Shown: positions 17,066-26,669 of the stretch, one piece after another
Layout of the letters: every line of letters starts with the position of its first letter
Numbering within the stretch: the stretch's first letter is position 1
NCBI RefSeq assembly: GCF_001757995.1
Contig: NZ_LXLV01000023.1
Location: 186,001-250,000 of the forward strand
Reading direction: 5' to 3'
Origin: Bacillus mycoides
GTDB lineage: Bacteria; Bacillota; Bacilli; Bacillales; Bacillaceae_G
DNA length: 64,000 bases
Position numbers and translations under genes: made by a program
The notes under the pieces: model-generated
The model's database searches: none
The model's input: only the letters and a program-made list of their open reading frames with translations
What the model was told of the DNA's origin: nothing

Positions 17066-18019
17066 ATGAAGTGGTTAAAATGGGGGAAATTAACAATCCT
17101 ATTAGTAGTAATTCTAGGTATATGTTGGTTCTTTTTCCAAGGAGTTCAAAAGAGTGAAACAAATGTAGATACTCAGCCTTTACAAGTGGCAGAGCTACCT
17201 AAAACAGGGCTATCTGAAAAAGTAGTTCCACCAAAATATATACCACCAGAAATTGATGCAAAAGCAGCTATTATTATCGATGCGAGTAATGGAGAAGTTA
17301 TTTATCAAAATAATGAAAATGAAGCTGTTGCCCCTGCTAGTATGTCAAAAATGATGACAGCATATCTCGTTTTAGAGAGTATACATAATGGGAAAGTCCA
17401 CTGGGAAGATCCAGTGAAAATAAGTGCAAAATCGGCACAAACAGAGGGTGCAAAAATCCCAATGCAAGTAAATGATACATTGACTGTTAAGGACTTATAT
17501 CATGCGTTAATGATTGAATCGGCTAATAATTCGGCTGTCGCTTTAGCGGAACATGTAGCTAAGACAGAAAAAAACTTTGTTCAACTTATGAATGAAAAAG
17601 CCCAGCAGTTAGAAATGTCAGATAAAGCTAAATTCGCGAATGCTTCCGGATTACAGGAGCCCGACGGAAGTGAAACAAAAATGACAGCAGCTGACGTAGC
17701 GAAATTAGCGTATCATCTTATAAAAGACTATCCAGAGATATTAGAAGTGACTCACTTACGTCAAAGTCAGTTAGCATTTAATAATGTTAATGTTACAAGC
17801 ACAAATGAGATGTTAAACAAAAATAATAAAGCTTTATATATAGAAGGAATAGACGGATTAAAAACAGGATTTACAGATAGCGCAGGGTATTGTTTTACAG
17901 GTACTGCAAAACAAGGCGATAATCGTATTATTACAGTTGTTATGGGGACAAAAAGTAAAACAAAACGTTTTACAGAAACACAGAAGCTGATGTCCTATGC
18001 TTTTCAATTGGTTAATTAG
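17066..18019 (+). CDS. D-alanyl-D-alanine carboxypeptidase (class A low-molecular-mass PBP, PBP5/DacF-like)
   Basis: The 317-residue exported protein has an N-terminal membrane anchor (residues about 9-26) and the penicillin-binding signature: SxxK at 92-95 (SMSK), SxN at 152-154 (SAN) and KTG at 266-268. It trims the terminal D-alanine of peptidoglycan stem peptides. It ends soon after the catalytic domain and lacks the long C-terminal beta domain and amphipathic anchor of PBP5, so it is held by its N-terminal helix. GGAG is placed 7 bases before the ATG. Confidence 0.9.
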   Translation: MKWLKWGKLTILLVVILGICWFFFQGVQKSETNVDTQPLQVAELPKTGLSEKVVPPKYIPPEIDAKAAIIIDASNGEVIYQNNENEAVAPASMSKMMTAYLVLESIHNGKVHWEDPVKISAKSAQTEGAKIPMQVNDTLTVKDLYHALMIESANNSAVALAEHVAKTEKNFVQLMNEKAQQLEMSDKAKFANASGLQEPDGSETKMTAADVAKLAYHLIKDYPEILEVTHLRQSQLAFNNVNVTSTNEMLNKNNKALYIEGIDGLKTGFTDSAGYCFTGTAKQGDNRIITVVMGTKSKTKRFTETQKLMSYAFQLVN

Positions 18020-18178
18020 GTGAAGAAGTAAGTTAATTGCTATAAAAAAGACAGACAGTTTATTTGAACCTTGATTTTGGTGATAATAAGCTGTTTTTTA
18101 AATTTTGGGAGTATGGGGAGTGAAAACTCAAGTGATATCATTTGAGTTTGTTTTTGTTTGTTGATATTATTAAGTTAA

Positions 18179-18199
18179 GAACTTATTAATAATAAGTTC
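18179..18199. promoter_or_regulatory. Perfect palindrome upstream of nitroreductase
   Basis: GAACTTATT and AATAAGTTC are perfect 9-bp arms around AAT, about 64 bases before the nitroreductase start. There is no T-run, so an operator is more likely than a terminator. Confidence 0.5.
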
Positions 18200-18262
18200 A
18201 AGGGGCATTATATGCTTCGTACATATGATACTGCCTCAAATGAAAAATTGGAGGGAATTGTA

Positions 18263-18862
18263 ATGGCAAAAGATTTTTACTCAGCAATTGAAGACAGAAG
18301 ATCTATTTACGCGATTAGTAAAGAGCAAGTAGTTTCTGATGAAAGAATTCAAGAAGTGATTTATCATGCTGTGAAACATACACCTTCGGCTTTTAATTCT
18401 CAAAGTGCAAGAGTTGTTGTATTACTAGGTGAACAACACGACAAATTATGGAATGTTACGAAAGAAACGTTACGAAAAATTGTACCTGAAAATAATTTTG
18501 CACCTACTGAAGAGAAAATGAATGCATTTAAAAGTGGCTATGGAACAGTTTTGTATTTCGAAGATAGTAAAGTAGTAGAAAGTTTGCAAGAGAACTTTGC
18601 ACTATATAAAGATAATTTTCCTACATGGTCTCAGCAATCTTCTGGAATGTTGCAATTTGCGATTTGGACAGCATTAGAGATTGAAGGTTTTGGTGCTACA
18701 CTACAGCATTATAATCCGTTGATTGATGAAGAAGTAAGGAAAGAATGGGATGTACCTGGAAACTGGAAGTTAACGGCGCAAATGCCATTTGGTAAACCAA
18801 TAGTTTCTGCAGGAGATAAAGAATATCAGCCATTAGAAACTCGTGTGAAAATTTACAAATAA
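18263..18862 (+). CDS. Nitroreductase family protein
   Basis: The 199-residue protein (from the ATG at 18263, preceded by GGAGGG) opens MAKDFYSAIEDRRSIYAI, with the RRS flavin-phosphate-binding motif of nitroreductases, and contains HTPSAFNSQSARVVVLLG. It resembles the Frm2/YdgI-type subgroup that uses FMN and NAD(P)H. An extended frame from 18212 lacks a ribosome site. Likely a cytoplasmic oxidoreductase for quinones, nitro compounds or lipid signals. A palindrome lies upstream. Confidence 0.88.
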   Translation: MAKDFYSAIEDRRSIYAISKEQVVSDERIQEVIYHAVKHTPSAFNSQSARVVVLLGEQHDKLWNVTKETLRKIVPENNFAPTEEKMNAFKSGYGTVLYFEDSKVVESLQENFALYKDNFPTWSQQSSGMLQFAIWTALEIEGFGATLQHYNPLIDEEVRKEWDVPGNWKLTAQMPFGKPIVSAGDKEYQPLETRVKIYK

Positions 18863-18874
18863 AATAAAAAATAG

Positions 18875-18910
18875 AAGGTGAACAGAGATATAATCTGTTC
18901 ACCTTTTTAT
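18875..18910. terminator. Terminator between nitroreductase and the convergent small ORF
   Basis: AGGTGAACAG and CTGTTCACCT pair with a short loop and are followed by TTTT; it can serve both convergent genes. Confidence 0.8.
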
Positions 18911-19077
18911 ACATGGTATGGGTTTTTATGCTGAATTGTTTTCATTTGCTCTTTTAGTTCGTTTTTCTTTGTTTCAATGATTGTTACCTTTTTAAATGTT
19001 GTAAACGATAATAAGTGAGTAAGAGCAGAGTAAAGTTCGATATTATTATTTATGTGATCGTCTATTATTTTTTCCAC
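18907..19077 (-). CDS. Small hypothetical protein (56 aa)
   Basis: From a GTG at 19077 the frame gives VEKIIDDHINNNIELYSAL and ends HKNPYHV. AAAGAGGA lies 9 bases upstream, which is why the GTG is preferred over the upstream ATG at 19110. The peptide is charged and probably helical with no recognisable domain. It is separated from the nitroreductase by a shared terminator. It may be real, given the ribosome site and the codon use, but nothing indicates function. Confidence 0.5.
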   Translation of the reverse strand: MEKIIDDHINNNIELYSALTHLLSFTTFKKVTIIETKKNELKEQMKTIQHKNPYHV

Positions 19078-19110
19078 AAATGCAACTCCTCTTTTTATGT
19101 GATTATACAT

Positions 19111-19676
19111 ATTCTATCAATAAAACCCTAATAATTCCATATTTAGTAGAGAAACAAAATAGTCAATTGTGTTTTTGGGATGGGAGTGCTATCGAGTGGG
19201 GGGCGTGAAATCTTACAAATCATCACGTTGTTTAAAATCATACATAGTATAGAGAATTCATTTTCTTAAAATATTATACTATTGATAAATAAAGTGTTTT
19301 TTGTCATGATAAGAGTGTACCTCATGAAAAAGAAATTTCTAGAAAAACATATTGTGTTTATGTATTAGATTAATGGAATTTCTATATTAGATAAAAAGTG
19401 TAAAATCTATATTGAAATAATTTATGGAATTTTAAATTTTGATGTAATACATAAGAAATTTGAAAAAATCGTTGCAAAAACACACAGTTTAATGGTAAAG
19501 TTCACATGAAGTTCACACGGAAGTCACTTCAATCGTTTAAAATAAACGACGTGTGAAAAATAAAACTCTTGCTAAAAAATGGAACTAGATGAATATTTTA
19601 CTTTGATAATATTGTAAAGTACTAAGTTTATAGTTTTTCTCAAGAGGATAGTAGGGAAAGGAAGTAAAGACAACTT
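19111..19676. other. 566-base regulatory region upstream of entFM
   Basis: This region has no open reading frame. The distal half is AT-rich without recognised signals; the part from about 19480 holds tandem TTCACA elements and the presumed promoter and leader of entFM. Confidence 0.6.
19501..19528 (+). promoter_or_regulatory. Tandem TTCACA direct repeats (PhoP/WalR-class response-regulator box)
   Basis: TTCACA (19501-19506), five bases, TTCACA (19512-19517), then a weaker GTCACTT at 19522-19528. The 11-base period is that of OmpR-family regulators; the half-site fits the PhoP consensus TT[ACT]A[CT]A, and its complement TGTGAA misses the WalR consensus at one base. It lies about 150 bases before entFM. 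Confidence 0.5.
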
Positions 19677-20963
19677 ATGAAAAAAGTAATCGCAGGTTTA
19701 GCAGCAGCATCTGTAGTAGGTGTAGCAGTTCCAGGAATGGATTCTGCTCATGCACAAGTTTCAAATGATGCGCTAAAAGAAATTAATGGACAAACACAAA
19801 CTCAAACGACTGTAACTGAAACAAAAAAGGTAGAAACAACTTCTGAATTAAAATACACAGTAACAGCTGATGTATTAAATGTACGTTCAGGTGCTGGTAC
19901 AGGACATAACGTTATTTCTAAAGTGAAAGAAGGCCAAGTACTTCAAGTAACTGGACAAGAAAACGGTTGGTTCAAAGTTAGTGTAAATGGTCAAACAGGT
20001 TATGTAAGTGGGGACTTCGTAACAAATGGTGGCAATAAAGGAACTACTGTTCAACAAGGAACAGGTACTTACACAGTAAACGTTTCTTCACTAAACGTAC
20101 GTACAGGCCCAAGTGCATCTCATACTGTTTTAGGTTCTGTAAATAAAGGAAAAACAGTTCAAGTTGTAGGTGAAGTTCAAGATTGGTTTAAAATTAACTT
20201 CAATGGTGGAACTGGATACGTAAGCAAAGACTTCGTAACAAAAGGTGGTTCAGCTGTATCTAACGAAACACAGCAACCAACTACAAACAACAACAACAAC
20301 ACTACTACAGTTCAAACTGGTGGTTCATATGTTGTTAATACAGGTGCTTTAAAAGTACGTACAGGTCCAGCTACATATAACCCTGTAATTGGTGGGGTAA
20401 CAAACGGTACAGTATTAAACGTTACTGGTGCTGAAAATGGTTGGTATAAAATTAACCATAACGGCCGCACTGGTTACGTAAGTGCAGACTTTGTGAAGTT
20501 TGTAAAAGGCGGAGTGAACAATGTAGTTACTGGTGGTAACCAAGGTACGAACCAAGGTACGAACCAAGTACAAAAACCAACAGCGCCAACAGGTGGAGAT
20601 ACATCTTCAATCGCTGGATTCGCTAGATCTTTAAATGGTTCACCATACAGAACTGCTGGTACAACACCTGCTGGTTTTGACTGCAGTGGATTCATTCACT
20701 ACGTATTAAATCAAACTGGTCATTCAGGCGCTCGTCAAACAGTTGCTGGATACTGGAGCTCTAAAACAAAAACTAGCAATCCACAACCAGGTGATTTAGT
20801 ATACTTCCAAAATACTTATAAATCAGGTCCTTCTCACATGGGCGTTTACTTAGGAAATGGACAGTTCATCAGTGCAGAAAATGATGCAACTGGTGTACGC
20901 ATTAGCTCTGTAAGCAACTCTTACTGGAGTAAGCATCTATTAGGTTACACAAAAGCATACTAA
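19677..20963 (+). CDS. entFM: EntFM-type cell-wall peptidase (three bacterial SH3 domains and NlpC/P60)
   Basis: The 428-residue secreted protein has a signal peptide ending at about AHA (residues 24-26) and three SH3b domains (about 56-118, 127-190 and 216-280), each with a ...VRTGP/RSGAGTGHNVI...GYVS..FV pattern. A Thr/Gln/Asn-rich linker with tandem NQGT units follows. The C-terminal NlpC/P60 domain has Cys336 in FDCSGF and His387 in SHMGVYLG. It cuts gamma-D-Glu-meso-DAP bonds in murein. The architecture is that of cereus-group enterotoxin FM, a wall hydrolase tied to shape, motility and virulence rather than a classical toxin. OmpR-type direct repeats upstream suggest envelope-stress control. 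Confidence 0.94.
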   Translation: MKKVIAGLAAASVVGVAVPGMDSAHAQVSNDALKEINGQTQTQTTVTETKKVETTSELKYTVTADVLNVRSGAGTGHNVISKVKEGQVLQVTGQENGWFKVSVNGQTGYVSGDFVTNGGNKGTTVQQGTGTYTVNVSSLNVRTGPSASHTVLGSVNKGKTVQVVGEVQDWFKINFNGGTGYVSKDFVTKGGSAVSNETQQPTTNNNNNTTTVQTGGSYVVNTGALKVRTGPATYNPVIGGVTNGTVLNVTGAENGWYKINHNGRTGYVSADFVKFVKGGVNNVVTGGNQGTNQGTNQVQKPTAPTGGDTSSIAGFARSLNGSPYRTAGTTPAGFDCSGFIHYVLNQTGHSGARQTVAGYWSSKTKTSNPQPGDLVYFQNTYKSGPSHMGVYLGNGQFISAENDATGVRISSVSNSYWSKHLLGYTKAY

Positions 20964-20964
20964 G

Positions 20965-21031
20965 AAAAAGTATTTTATATACTTTTTGTATAGAGAAAAG
21001 GCTTTCCAGGGAAACTTGGGAAGCCTTTTTC
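20965..21031. terminator. Two consecutive hairpins between entFM and the convergent hydrolase
   Basis: The first stem is AAAAAGTA/TACTTTTT at 20965-20987. The second is AAGGCTTT...GAAGCCTT at 20998-21027, followed by TTTTT. The pair probably terminates entFM, and the second also works on the opposing strand. Confidence 0.75.
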
Positions 21032-21062
21032 GTAGTTATATAAACTAGAAGTATAGTAGTAT

Positions 21063-21845
21063 TTATGTCAATTTCCCATGCAAAAACTTAGCATATAAAT
21101 CATGAAAATAGTTTGGACGGAATAAGTTTGCTGCATGACCTGCTAATGGAATTTCTTTATATAAAACGTTCGGAAGAATGGACTTCAAATCAAAGAGACA
21201 CGATTTATAGAGATGATCATGTTCTCCCATCACCCATAATATAGGATGGGGAAGTGCTTTTAATTTAGATTTCAAGTCGAATTCTAAGCGGTGTCGTAAT
21301 GACTCAGCAATAATGGACGAGTGTAATTGTAACCCGAAACGGTAATAAATATTTCGTGAAATAACAGCGAACGGATTTGCCCTTAGTATTCCACTTGGAA
21401 AAATAGTACTAGCATACTGAGAAAGCCAAGATGAATATTCATCACCACGTTTTTCCCAAAATTTTTGAAAAACATTATATAAACGGGAAGGGTTATTATA
21501 ATGTCCACCAATATGACAAATGCTCAATACTTTTTCTGGATGCATTTGTGCAAATGTCGTAGAGATATAACAGCCATAGCTTAGAGCACAAATATGAGCC
21601 TTTTTAATTCCCTCTTTTTCATACAAGTTCAATAATTGATCTACGAGGCGCTGTATTGAAAAGTCGATAGCTTCTCCTTTATCGTCGCCGTGACCTAATA
21701 AGTCATAAGTTATAATGTTGTAGGAGGCAGAAAATCGTTTATGCTCTTTTTTGAAGGCGCGGCGATTTCCAACTAATCCATGAATAAAAATGATTGTTTC
21801 CTTTTCGGAATGTTTATTTGTTTGCAAAAAGGATACTCCTTTCAA
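21063..21845 (-). CDS. Alpha/beta-hydrolase fold protein
   Basis: The 260-residue protein has IIFIHGLVGNRR (oxyanion loop, about 18-29), a nucleophile elbow ALSYGC with Ser89, the acid region VMGEHDHLY and the C-terminal histidine in PLAGHAANLF. The short cap region and the aromatic-rich middle (about 105-180) resemble esterase, lipase or carboxylester/MhpC-like hydrolases. No signal peptide is seen, so it acts in the cytoplasm. It is monocistronic and convergent with entFM. The substrate cannot be read. Confidence 0.85.
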   Translation of the reverse strand: MKGVSFLQTNKHSEKETIIFIHGLVGNRRAFKKEHKRFSASYNIITYDLLGHGDDKGEAIDFSIQRLVDQLLNLYEKEGIKKAHICALSYGCYISTTFAQMHPEKVLSICHIGGHYNNPSRLYNVFQKFWEKRGDEYSSWLSQYASTIFPSGILRANPFAVISRNIYYRFGLQLHSSIIAESLRHRLEFDLKSKLKALPHPILWVMGEHDHLYKSCLFDLKSILPNVLYKEIPLAGHAANLFRPNYFHDLYAKFLHGKLT

Positions 21846-22023
21846 TGCTGGAGATTTATATAGTATTTTAAATTAGCTAATTGATAAAATCAGTTATTAT
21901 TATTCTATGCGTAGTCTAGCATTCACATAGAATAATATTAAGTACCAGGTAATAATATCAGATGTTTACACTTGTTGTAAAGATGAGTTTATATGTATAT
22001 TTTGTAAAAATAGAAAAAGTGTG

Positions 22024-22040
22024 TTTACATTCAGTTTACA
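22024..22040 (+). promoter_or_regulatory. TTTACA-N5-TTTACA direct repeat upstream of the BmrA-like gene
   Basis: TTTACA at 22024-22029 and 22035-22040 are separated by five bases. Read on the other strand this is TGTAAA-N5-TGTAAA, an exact fit to the WalR consensus and also to PhoP. It lies 62 bases before the ABC gene that precedes a two-component system. Confidence 0.55.
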
Positions 22041-22101
22041 TTTATAGCGTATTCTAGTTTTAGAGAGAATAGTTTTGTTTATAACGAGGAGATGAACGAC
22101 A

Positions 22102-23862
22102 ATGGAAATTAGGAATACAGAAAAGAAAAAAGGGAATTGGAGGCAGTTTTTACTCCTTATTCAAGATACAAATCCACCGAAAGGCATTCTTATTTTTGCA
22201 TTAATAATGAGCTTACTTTCTACTGGAGCGAGTTTGTTTATTCCAATGCTAACAAAAGGTTTAGTTGATAATTTTTCACTTTCCTCAATTAGTACGGGAC
22301 AAATTGTTGGATTAATTGCATTCTTTATTATTCAAACAATTGCTGCGGGATTGTCTATTTATTTACTGAATTATATTGGACAAAAAATTGTGGCTGGACT
22401 TAGGGAACGATTGTGGAAAAAGGTACTTATTTTACCAGTGTCTTATTATGATCAAAACAGAACGGGAGATACAATTAGTCGTATGACAAATGATACAGGT
22501 GTTGTTAAAACATTAATTTCTGAGCATTTGTCAAACTTATTAACAGGCGGTATCTCAATTATTGGGTCATTAATTGTATTATTTGTTTTAGACTGGAAAA
22601 TGACAATTTTACTTTTAACGGTTATTCCATTATCGGTACTAATTTTAGTTCCACTTGGACGGAAAATGTATAAGATTTCAAAAGCACTTCAAGATGAAAC
22701 AGCTTCGTTTACAAGTGTGTTAACACAAGTGTTATCAGAAACTCGTTTAGTGAAATCTTCAAATACGGAAAAAAGAGAATATGAAACAGGGAATACAGGT
22801 ATCCAAAAATTATTGCAATTTGGTTTGAAAGAAGGAAAAGTGCAAGCATTAATTTCACCAGTTATGTCGTTTGTTTTAATGGCATTACTTGTTATTATCG
22901 TAGGGTATGGTGGAATGCGAGTTTCTAGCGGTGCATTAACAACAGGTGAACTTGTAGCATTTATTTTGTATTTGGTTCAAATTATTATGCCAATGAGTCA
23001 GTTATCTATGTTTTTTACTCAGTTCCAAAAAGCAATTGGTGCAACCGAAAGAATTAATACGATTTTAGAATATGAAGTAGAAGATCATGAGACAGGTATG
23101 AATGTTACAAATGCGAAGCAGTCGATCATTATTGAAAATGTACATTTTGAGTATAACGAAGAAGAGAAAGTGTTAAAAAATATCGACTTCACGATTGAAT
23201 CTGGAAAAGTAACAGCGATTGTAGGACCAAGTGGTAGCGGAAAAACAACTTTATTCTCGCTGTTAGAACGTTTTTATGAGCCAACTAGTGGTTTCATAAA
23301 ATTAGGGAAAGAACCAATTACAGCATATTCATTACAGTCATGGCGACGTCAAATTGGTTACGTTTCACAAGATAGCCCGTTAATTGATGGAACGATTCGT
23401 GATAATATTTGTTACGGTGTTGAGGGTGAAGTGACTGACGAAGCAATTGAAAGGGTAGCAGCAATGGCTTATGTTGATGCGTTTATTCATGATTTACCAA
23501 GCGGATATGCAACAGAAGTTGGAGAACGTGGTGTGAAGCTTTCTGGAGGGCAAAGACAACGAATTGCGATTGCTCGAGCGTTACTACGAAATCCGCAAAT
23601 CCTTATGTTAGATGAAGCAACTTCAAGTCTTGATAGTAAATCGGAATCGGTTGTTCAGAAGGCGTTAAATAACTTAATGAAAGGTAGAACAACTTTAGTT
23701 ATTGCGCATAGACTTTCTACTGTTGTAGATGCAGATAAAATTATCTTTATTGAAAAAGGGAATCTTACAGGAAGTGGCTCACATGATGAGTTATTACGGA
23801 CACATGACATGTACCGTGAATTTGCAATGCAACAATTGAAAATTAAAGAAGGAGCATTATAG
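22102..23862 (+). CDS. BmrA-like multidrug ABC exporter half-transporter
   Basis: The 586-residue homodimeric exporter has six N-terminal transmembrane helices (about 25-310), then an ATPase domain with Walker [10 protein letters not shown], signature LSGGQRQR, Walker [13 protein letters not shown] and H-loop AHR. The family is LmrA/BmrA-like and it exports amphipathic drugs or lipids. A start at 22102 follows an ACGAGGAG ribosome site. A hairpin terminator separates it from the two-component pair 89 bases downstream, so the transporter and the regulators may be partly independently expressed. Confidence 0.92.
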   Translation: MEIRNTEKKKGNWRQFLLLIQDTNPPKGILIFALIMSLLSTGASLFIPMLTKGLVDNFSLSSISTGQIVGLIAFFIIQTIAAGLSIYLLNYIGQKIVAGLRERLWKKVLILPVSYYDQNRTGDTISRMTNDTGVVKTLISEHLSNLLTGGISIIGSLIVLFVLDWKMTILLLTVIPLSVLILVPLGRKMYKISKALQDETASFTSVLTQVLSETRLVKSSNTEKREYETGNTGIQKLLQFGLKEGKVQALISPVMSFVLMALLVIIVGYGGMRVSSGALTTGELVAFILYLVQIIMPMSQLSMFFTQFQKAIGATERINTILEYEVEDHETGMNVTNAKQSIIIENVHFEYNEEEKVLKNIDFTIESGKVTAIVGPSGSGKTTLFSLLERFYEPTSGFIKLGKEPITAYSLQSWRRQIGYVSQDSPLIDGTIRDNICYGVEGEVTDEAIERVAAMAYVDAFIHDLPSGYATEVGERGVKLSGGQRQRIAIARALLRNPQILMLDEATSSLDSKSESVVQKALNNLMKGRTTLVIAHRLSTVVDADKIIFIEKGNLTGSGSHDELLRTHDMYREFAMQQLKIKEGAL

Positions 23863-23869
23863 AATGAAA

Positions 23870-23905
23870 ACAATCAGTGAGGGAGCACTTCACTGATTGT
23901 TGATT
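23870..23905 (+). terminator. Hairpin between ABC exporter and response regulator (possible partial terminator)
   Basis: CAATCAGTGA and TCACTGATTG pair perfectly around nine bases and are followed by TTGATTTTTG. The T-run is imperfect, so some read-through into the regulator gene is likely. Confidence 0.7.
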
Positions 23906-23950
23906 TTTGAGAGTTGTAATAAGTACGTTAAGCAGAAAGGATATGATTCC

Positions 23951-24628
23951 TTGATACCTAAAATATTAATTGTAGATGATGATCCGCACATTAGAGAACT
24001 TGTTTCTGTATTTTTGGAACGAGAAGGTTTTCAAACATATGAGGCCGTTGATGGACTAGATGCTCTTCGAAAAATAGAAGAAGTGAAAGTCGATATGGCG
24101 ATTCTTGATATTATGATGCCAAATATGGATGGATTTGATTTATGTTATGAATTAAGAAAATACTATGATATCCCGATTCTTATGCTGACTGCTAAAGGTG
24201 AAACATCTCAAAAGATAAAAGGGTTTCATCTCGGAACAGATGATTATCTTGTAAAACCATTTGACCCTTTAGAATTAGTTGTAAGAGTGAAGGCGTTATT
24301 GAAACGTTATCAAATTATAGTATCGCAATCTATTCAAGTTGGGAATGTACTGTTAAATCGTAAAACATTTGAAGTTATCGCCGAAGAACAAACGGTCACG
24401 TTGCCGCTAAAAGAATTTGAGTTTCTCTTTACATTAGGGTCAAAGGCAGGAAGAACTTGTTCAAGAGAGCAATTAATTGAAGACGTATGGGGATATGATT
24501 TTGAAGGGAATGAACGTACGCTAGACGTTCATATTAATCGGTTGCGTGAAAAGTTTCAAGAAGAGCAATCGAAGTTTAGTATAAAGACGATAAGGGGTTT
24601 AGGGTATCGCTTAGAGGTAAGTAAATGA
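23951..24628 (+). CDS. OmpR/PhoB-family response regulator
   Basis: The 225-residue protein has a receiver domain (ILIVDDDPHIRELVSVFLE..., phospho-Asp in MAILDIMMPNMDG, Lys in DDYLVKPFDP) and a C-terminal winged helix (EDVWGYDFEGNERTLDVHINRLREKF). I start it at the TTG at 23951, because AAAGGA lies 9 bases before it and the receiver begins directly; the extended frame from 23897 has no ribosome site. The similarity is to the YrkP/HssR subfamily. It overlaps the kinase gene by four bases and probably regulates the upstream ABC exporter, and perhaps itself. Confidence 0.92.
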   Translation: MIPKILIVDDDPHIRELVSVFLEREGFQTYEAVDGLDALRKIEEVKVDMAILDIMMPNMDGFDLCYELRKYYDIPILMLTAKGETSQKIKGFHLGTDDYLVKPFDPLELVVRVKALLKRYQIIVSQSIQVGNVLLNRKTFEVIAEEQTVTLPLKEFEFLFTLGSKAGRTCSREQLIEDVWGYDFEGNERTLDVHINRLREKFQEEQSKFSIKTIRGLGYRLEVSK

Positions 24629-25698
24629 GACGAAGAAAACGAATGAGTAAGATGAAGATGTTAAAAATAATGGGGGCGATAATAGCGCTCTTTACTTTTC
24701 TTACTATAATTTGGTCTATAGCCTTTTTTGTATCGTCTAGTGTAATGAAAGCTTTGGAAATAAACGTATCGCCTTTTGTTACGTTTCTAATTAGTGATAT
24801 GGTCGGCTTTGTATTTATTGTTCTTATTTGGGTATTGATTGGAATATTAATGAGGCCGAAGCGAGAAGCGATGATTTGGACGATCATTGAACCTATACAA
24901 AAAATTGCAAAAGGAGATTTCTCCGTAAAAATACGAAACGAAGAAAAGTATGATGGAGAAATTGGAGTACTCGTAAAAAGTATAAATGATATGACAGATG
25001 AACTGAATGCGATGGAGAAACTGCGCCAGGAATTTGTATCGAATGTTTCTCATGAAATACAGTCACCATTAACTTCTATAAAAGGATTTGCTAGAGCGCT
25101 ACAAGATAATAATCTTTCTGAGGAAAAAAGAAAGCATTATCTTACCATTATTGAAACTGAAACAACGAGATTATCTAAATTGAGTCAAAATTTATTAAAG
25201 CTAACACTTTTAGAATCAGAAGAGTATATACCAGAAAGAGTGACTTATCGATTAGATCAACAGTTAAAGCAAGTTGTATTAAATAGTGAACCACTCTGGG
25301 CTGAAAAAGAAATTGAGTTAGACCTTGATTTAGAAAAAGTGCACATTACTGCGGACCAAGAAAGTATGAGTCAAGTGTGGATTAATTTAATTCATAATAG
25401 TATTAAATTTACTCCAAGCGGTGGTACGATTACAATTCAGTTAAAAGAACATGAGACAGTAGTGGAAGTGCGTATTCGTGATTCGGGAATTGGGATATCA
25501 GAAGAACAGAAACAACATATTTTTGAGCGTTTTTATAAAGCGGATTCTTCACGAAACCGTACGCATGGAGGAAGTGGCTTAGGTTTAGCCATTGTAAAAA
25601 AAGTACTCGATCTTCATCAAGGAGAAATAAAGGCCGAAAGCGTGGAAGGGAATGGTACAGAATTTATTGTGCGTATTCCGAATCATGAAGAAAAATAG
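24625..25698 (+). CDS. Sensor histidine kinase
   Basis: The 357-residue kinase has two transmembrane helices close together (about 10-33 and 45-70) with almost no extracellular loop, so it may sense the membrane itself. A HAMP-like region (EPIQKIAKGDFSVKI) follows, then a HisKA dimerisation domain with phosphoacceptor His in SHEIQSPLTSIKGF, and an HATPase_c with N (INLIHNSIKF), G1 (DSGIGIS) and G2 (GGSGLGLAIVKK) boxes. It forms an ATGA overlap with its response regulator. The intramembrane-sensing layout plus ABC exporter neighbour is the pattern of drug- or lantibiotic-detecting modules. Confidence 0.92.
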   Translation: MRRRKRMSKMKMLKIMGAIIALFTFLTIIWSIAFFVSSSVMKALEINVSPFVTFLISDMVGFVFIVLIWVLIGILMRPKREAMIWTIIEPIQKIAKGDFSVKIRNEEKYDGEIGVLVKSINDMTDELNAMEKLRQEFVSNVSHEIQSPLTSIKGFARALQDNNLSEEKRKHYLTIIETETTRLSKLSQNLLKLTLLESEEYIPERVTYRLDQQLKQVVLNSEPLWAEKEIELDLDLEKVHITADQESMSQVWINLIHNSIKFTPSGGTITIQLKEHETVVEVRIRDSGIGISEEQKQHIFERFYKADSSRNRTHGGSGLGLAIVKKVLDLHQGEIKAESVEGNGTEFIVRIPNHEEK

Positions 25699-25733
25699 TG
25701 TTAGGAGGGGAACCTTCTAACACTATTTTTCTT
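25690..25733 (+). terminator. Terminator after histidine kinase
   Basis: AAAATAGTGTTAGGAGGG pairs with the CCTTCTAACACTATTTT strand, with a small loop and a T/C-rich tail. Confidence 0.85.
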
Positions 25734-25933
25734 TTCATACTCATGCACTCTCCCATTCAGATGTACTCTTTATTTTACATTAGTAATGAAATATACGTGA
25801 TTTTTTTATTGTGAATTTTCTATAGTTACCTACAAGTAACCTACGCACATGAAAGTGCATCATTGCCTTTTTACATAAACATAGATACACTTTTAATATA
25901 ATAAACAACTGAGAAGATTAAGGAGTGTTATAC

Positions 25934-26653
25934 TTGGCAGAATTATTACAAGGTAAAAATGCTTTAATTACAGGAGCAGGTAGAGGTATTGGTCGTGCTG
26001 TAGCGATCGCATTAGCGAAAGAAGGCGTAAATGTAGGTCTTTTAGCACGTTCAGAAGAAAATTTAAAAGCAGTTGCGAAAGAAGTAGAAGCAGAAGGCGT
26101 AAAAGCTGTTATTGCGACTGCTGATGTATCTTCGTATGAAGAGGTAACGACTGCAATTGAAACGTTAAAAAACGGTTTAGGGTCTATCGATATTTTAATT
26201 AATAACGCTGGTATTTCTAAGTTCGGTAAGTTTTTAGAATTAGACGTTGCTGATTGGGAAAAAATCATTCAAGTAAACTTAATGGGTGTATACTATGCAA
26301 CTCGCGCCGCTTTACCAAGCATGATTGAACAACAATCTGGTGATATTATTAATATTTCATCTACAGCAGGACAAAAAGGTGCACCTGTAACAAGTGCATA
26401 TAGTGCTTCTAAATTTGGAGTTCTTGGATTAACAGAATCGTTAGCGATGGAAGTTCGTAAACATAATATCCGTGTAACTGCTTTAACACCAAGTACAGTA
26501 GCAACTGATATGGCAGTAGATTTAGGATTAACTGATGGAAATCCTGATAAAGTTATGCAAGCAGAAGATATTGCAGAGTTTATCGTAGCACAGTTGAAAT
26601 TAAATAAACGTACATTTATTAAATCAGCAGGACTTTGGTCTACTAATCCGTAA
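25934..26653 (+). CDS. Short-chain dehydrogenase/reductase, FabG/YoxD-like
   Basis: The 239-residue classical SDR has the cofactor motif [13 protein letters not shown] (about 12-24), NNAG, the catalytic Ser in [11 protein letters not shown] and the YSASK active-site Tyr/Lys. The length and order fit Bacillus YoxD (3-oxoacyl-ACP reductase-like). The TTG at 25934 with AAGGAG 8 bases upstream is the preferred start. It is cytoplasmic and NADP(H)-dependent by family. No partner genes suggest the substrate. Confidence 0.9.
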   Translation: MAELLQGKNALITGAGRGIGRAVAIALAKEGVNVGLLARSEENLKAVAKEVEAEGVKAVIATADVSSYEEVTTAIETLKNGLGSIDILINNAGISKFGKFLELDVADWEKIIQVNLMGVYYATRAALPSMIEQQSGDIINISSTAGQKGAPVTSAYSASKFGVLGLTESLAMEVRKHNIRVTALTPSTVATDMAVDLGLTDGNPDKVMQAEDIAEFIVAQLKLNKRTFIKSAGLWSTNP

Positions 26654-26669
26654 GGGATAAATATAAAAT

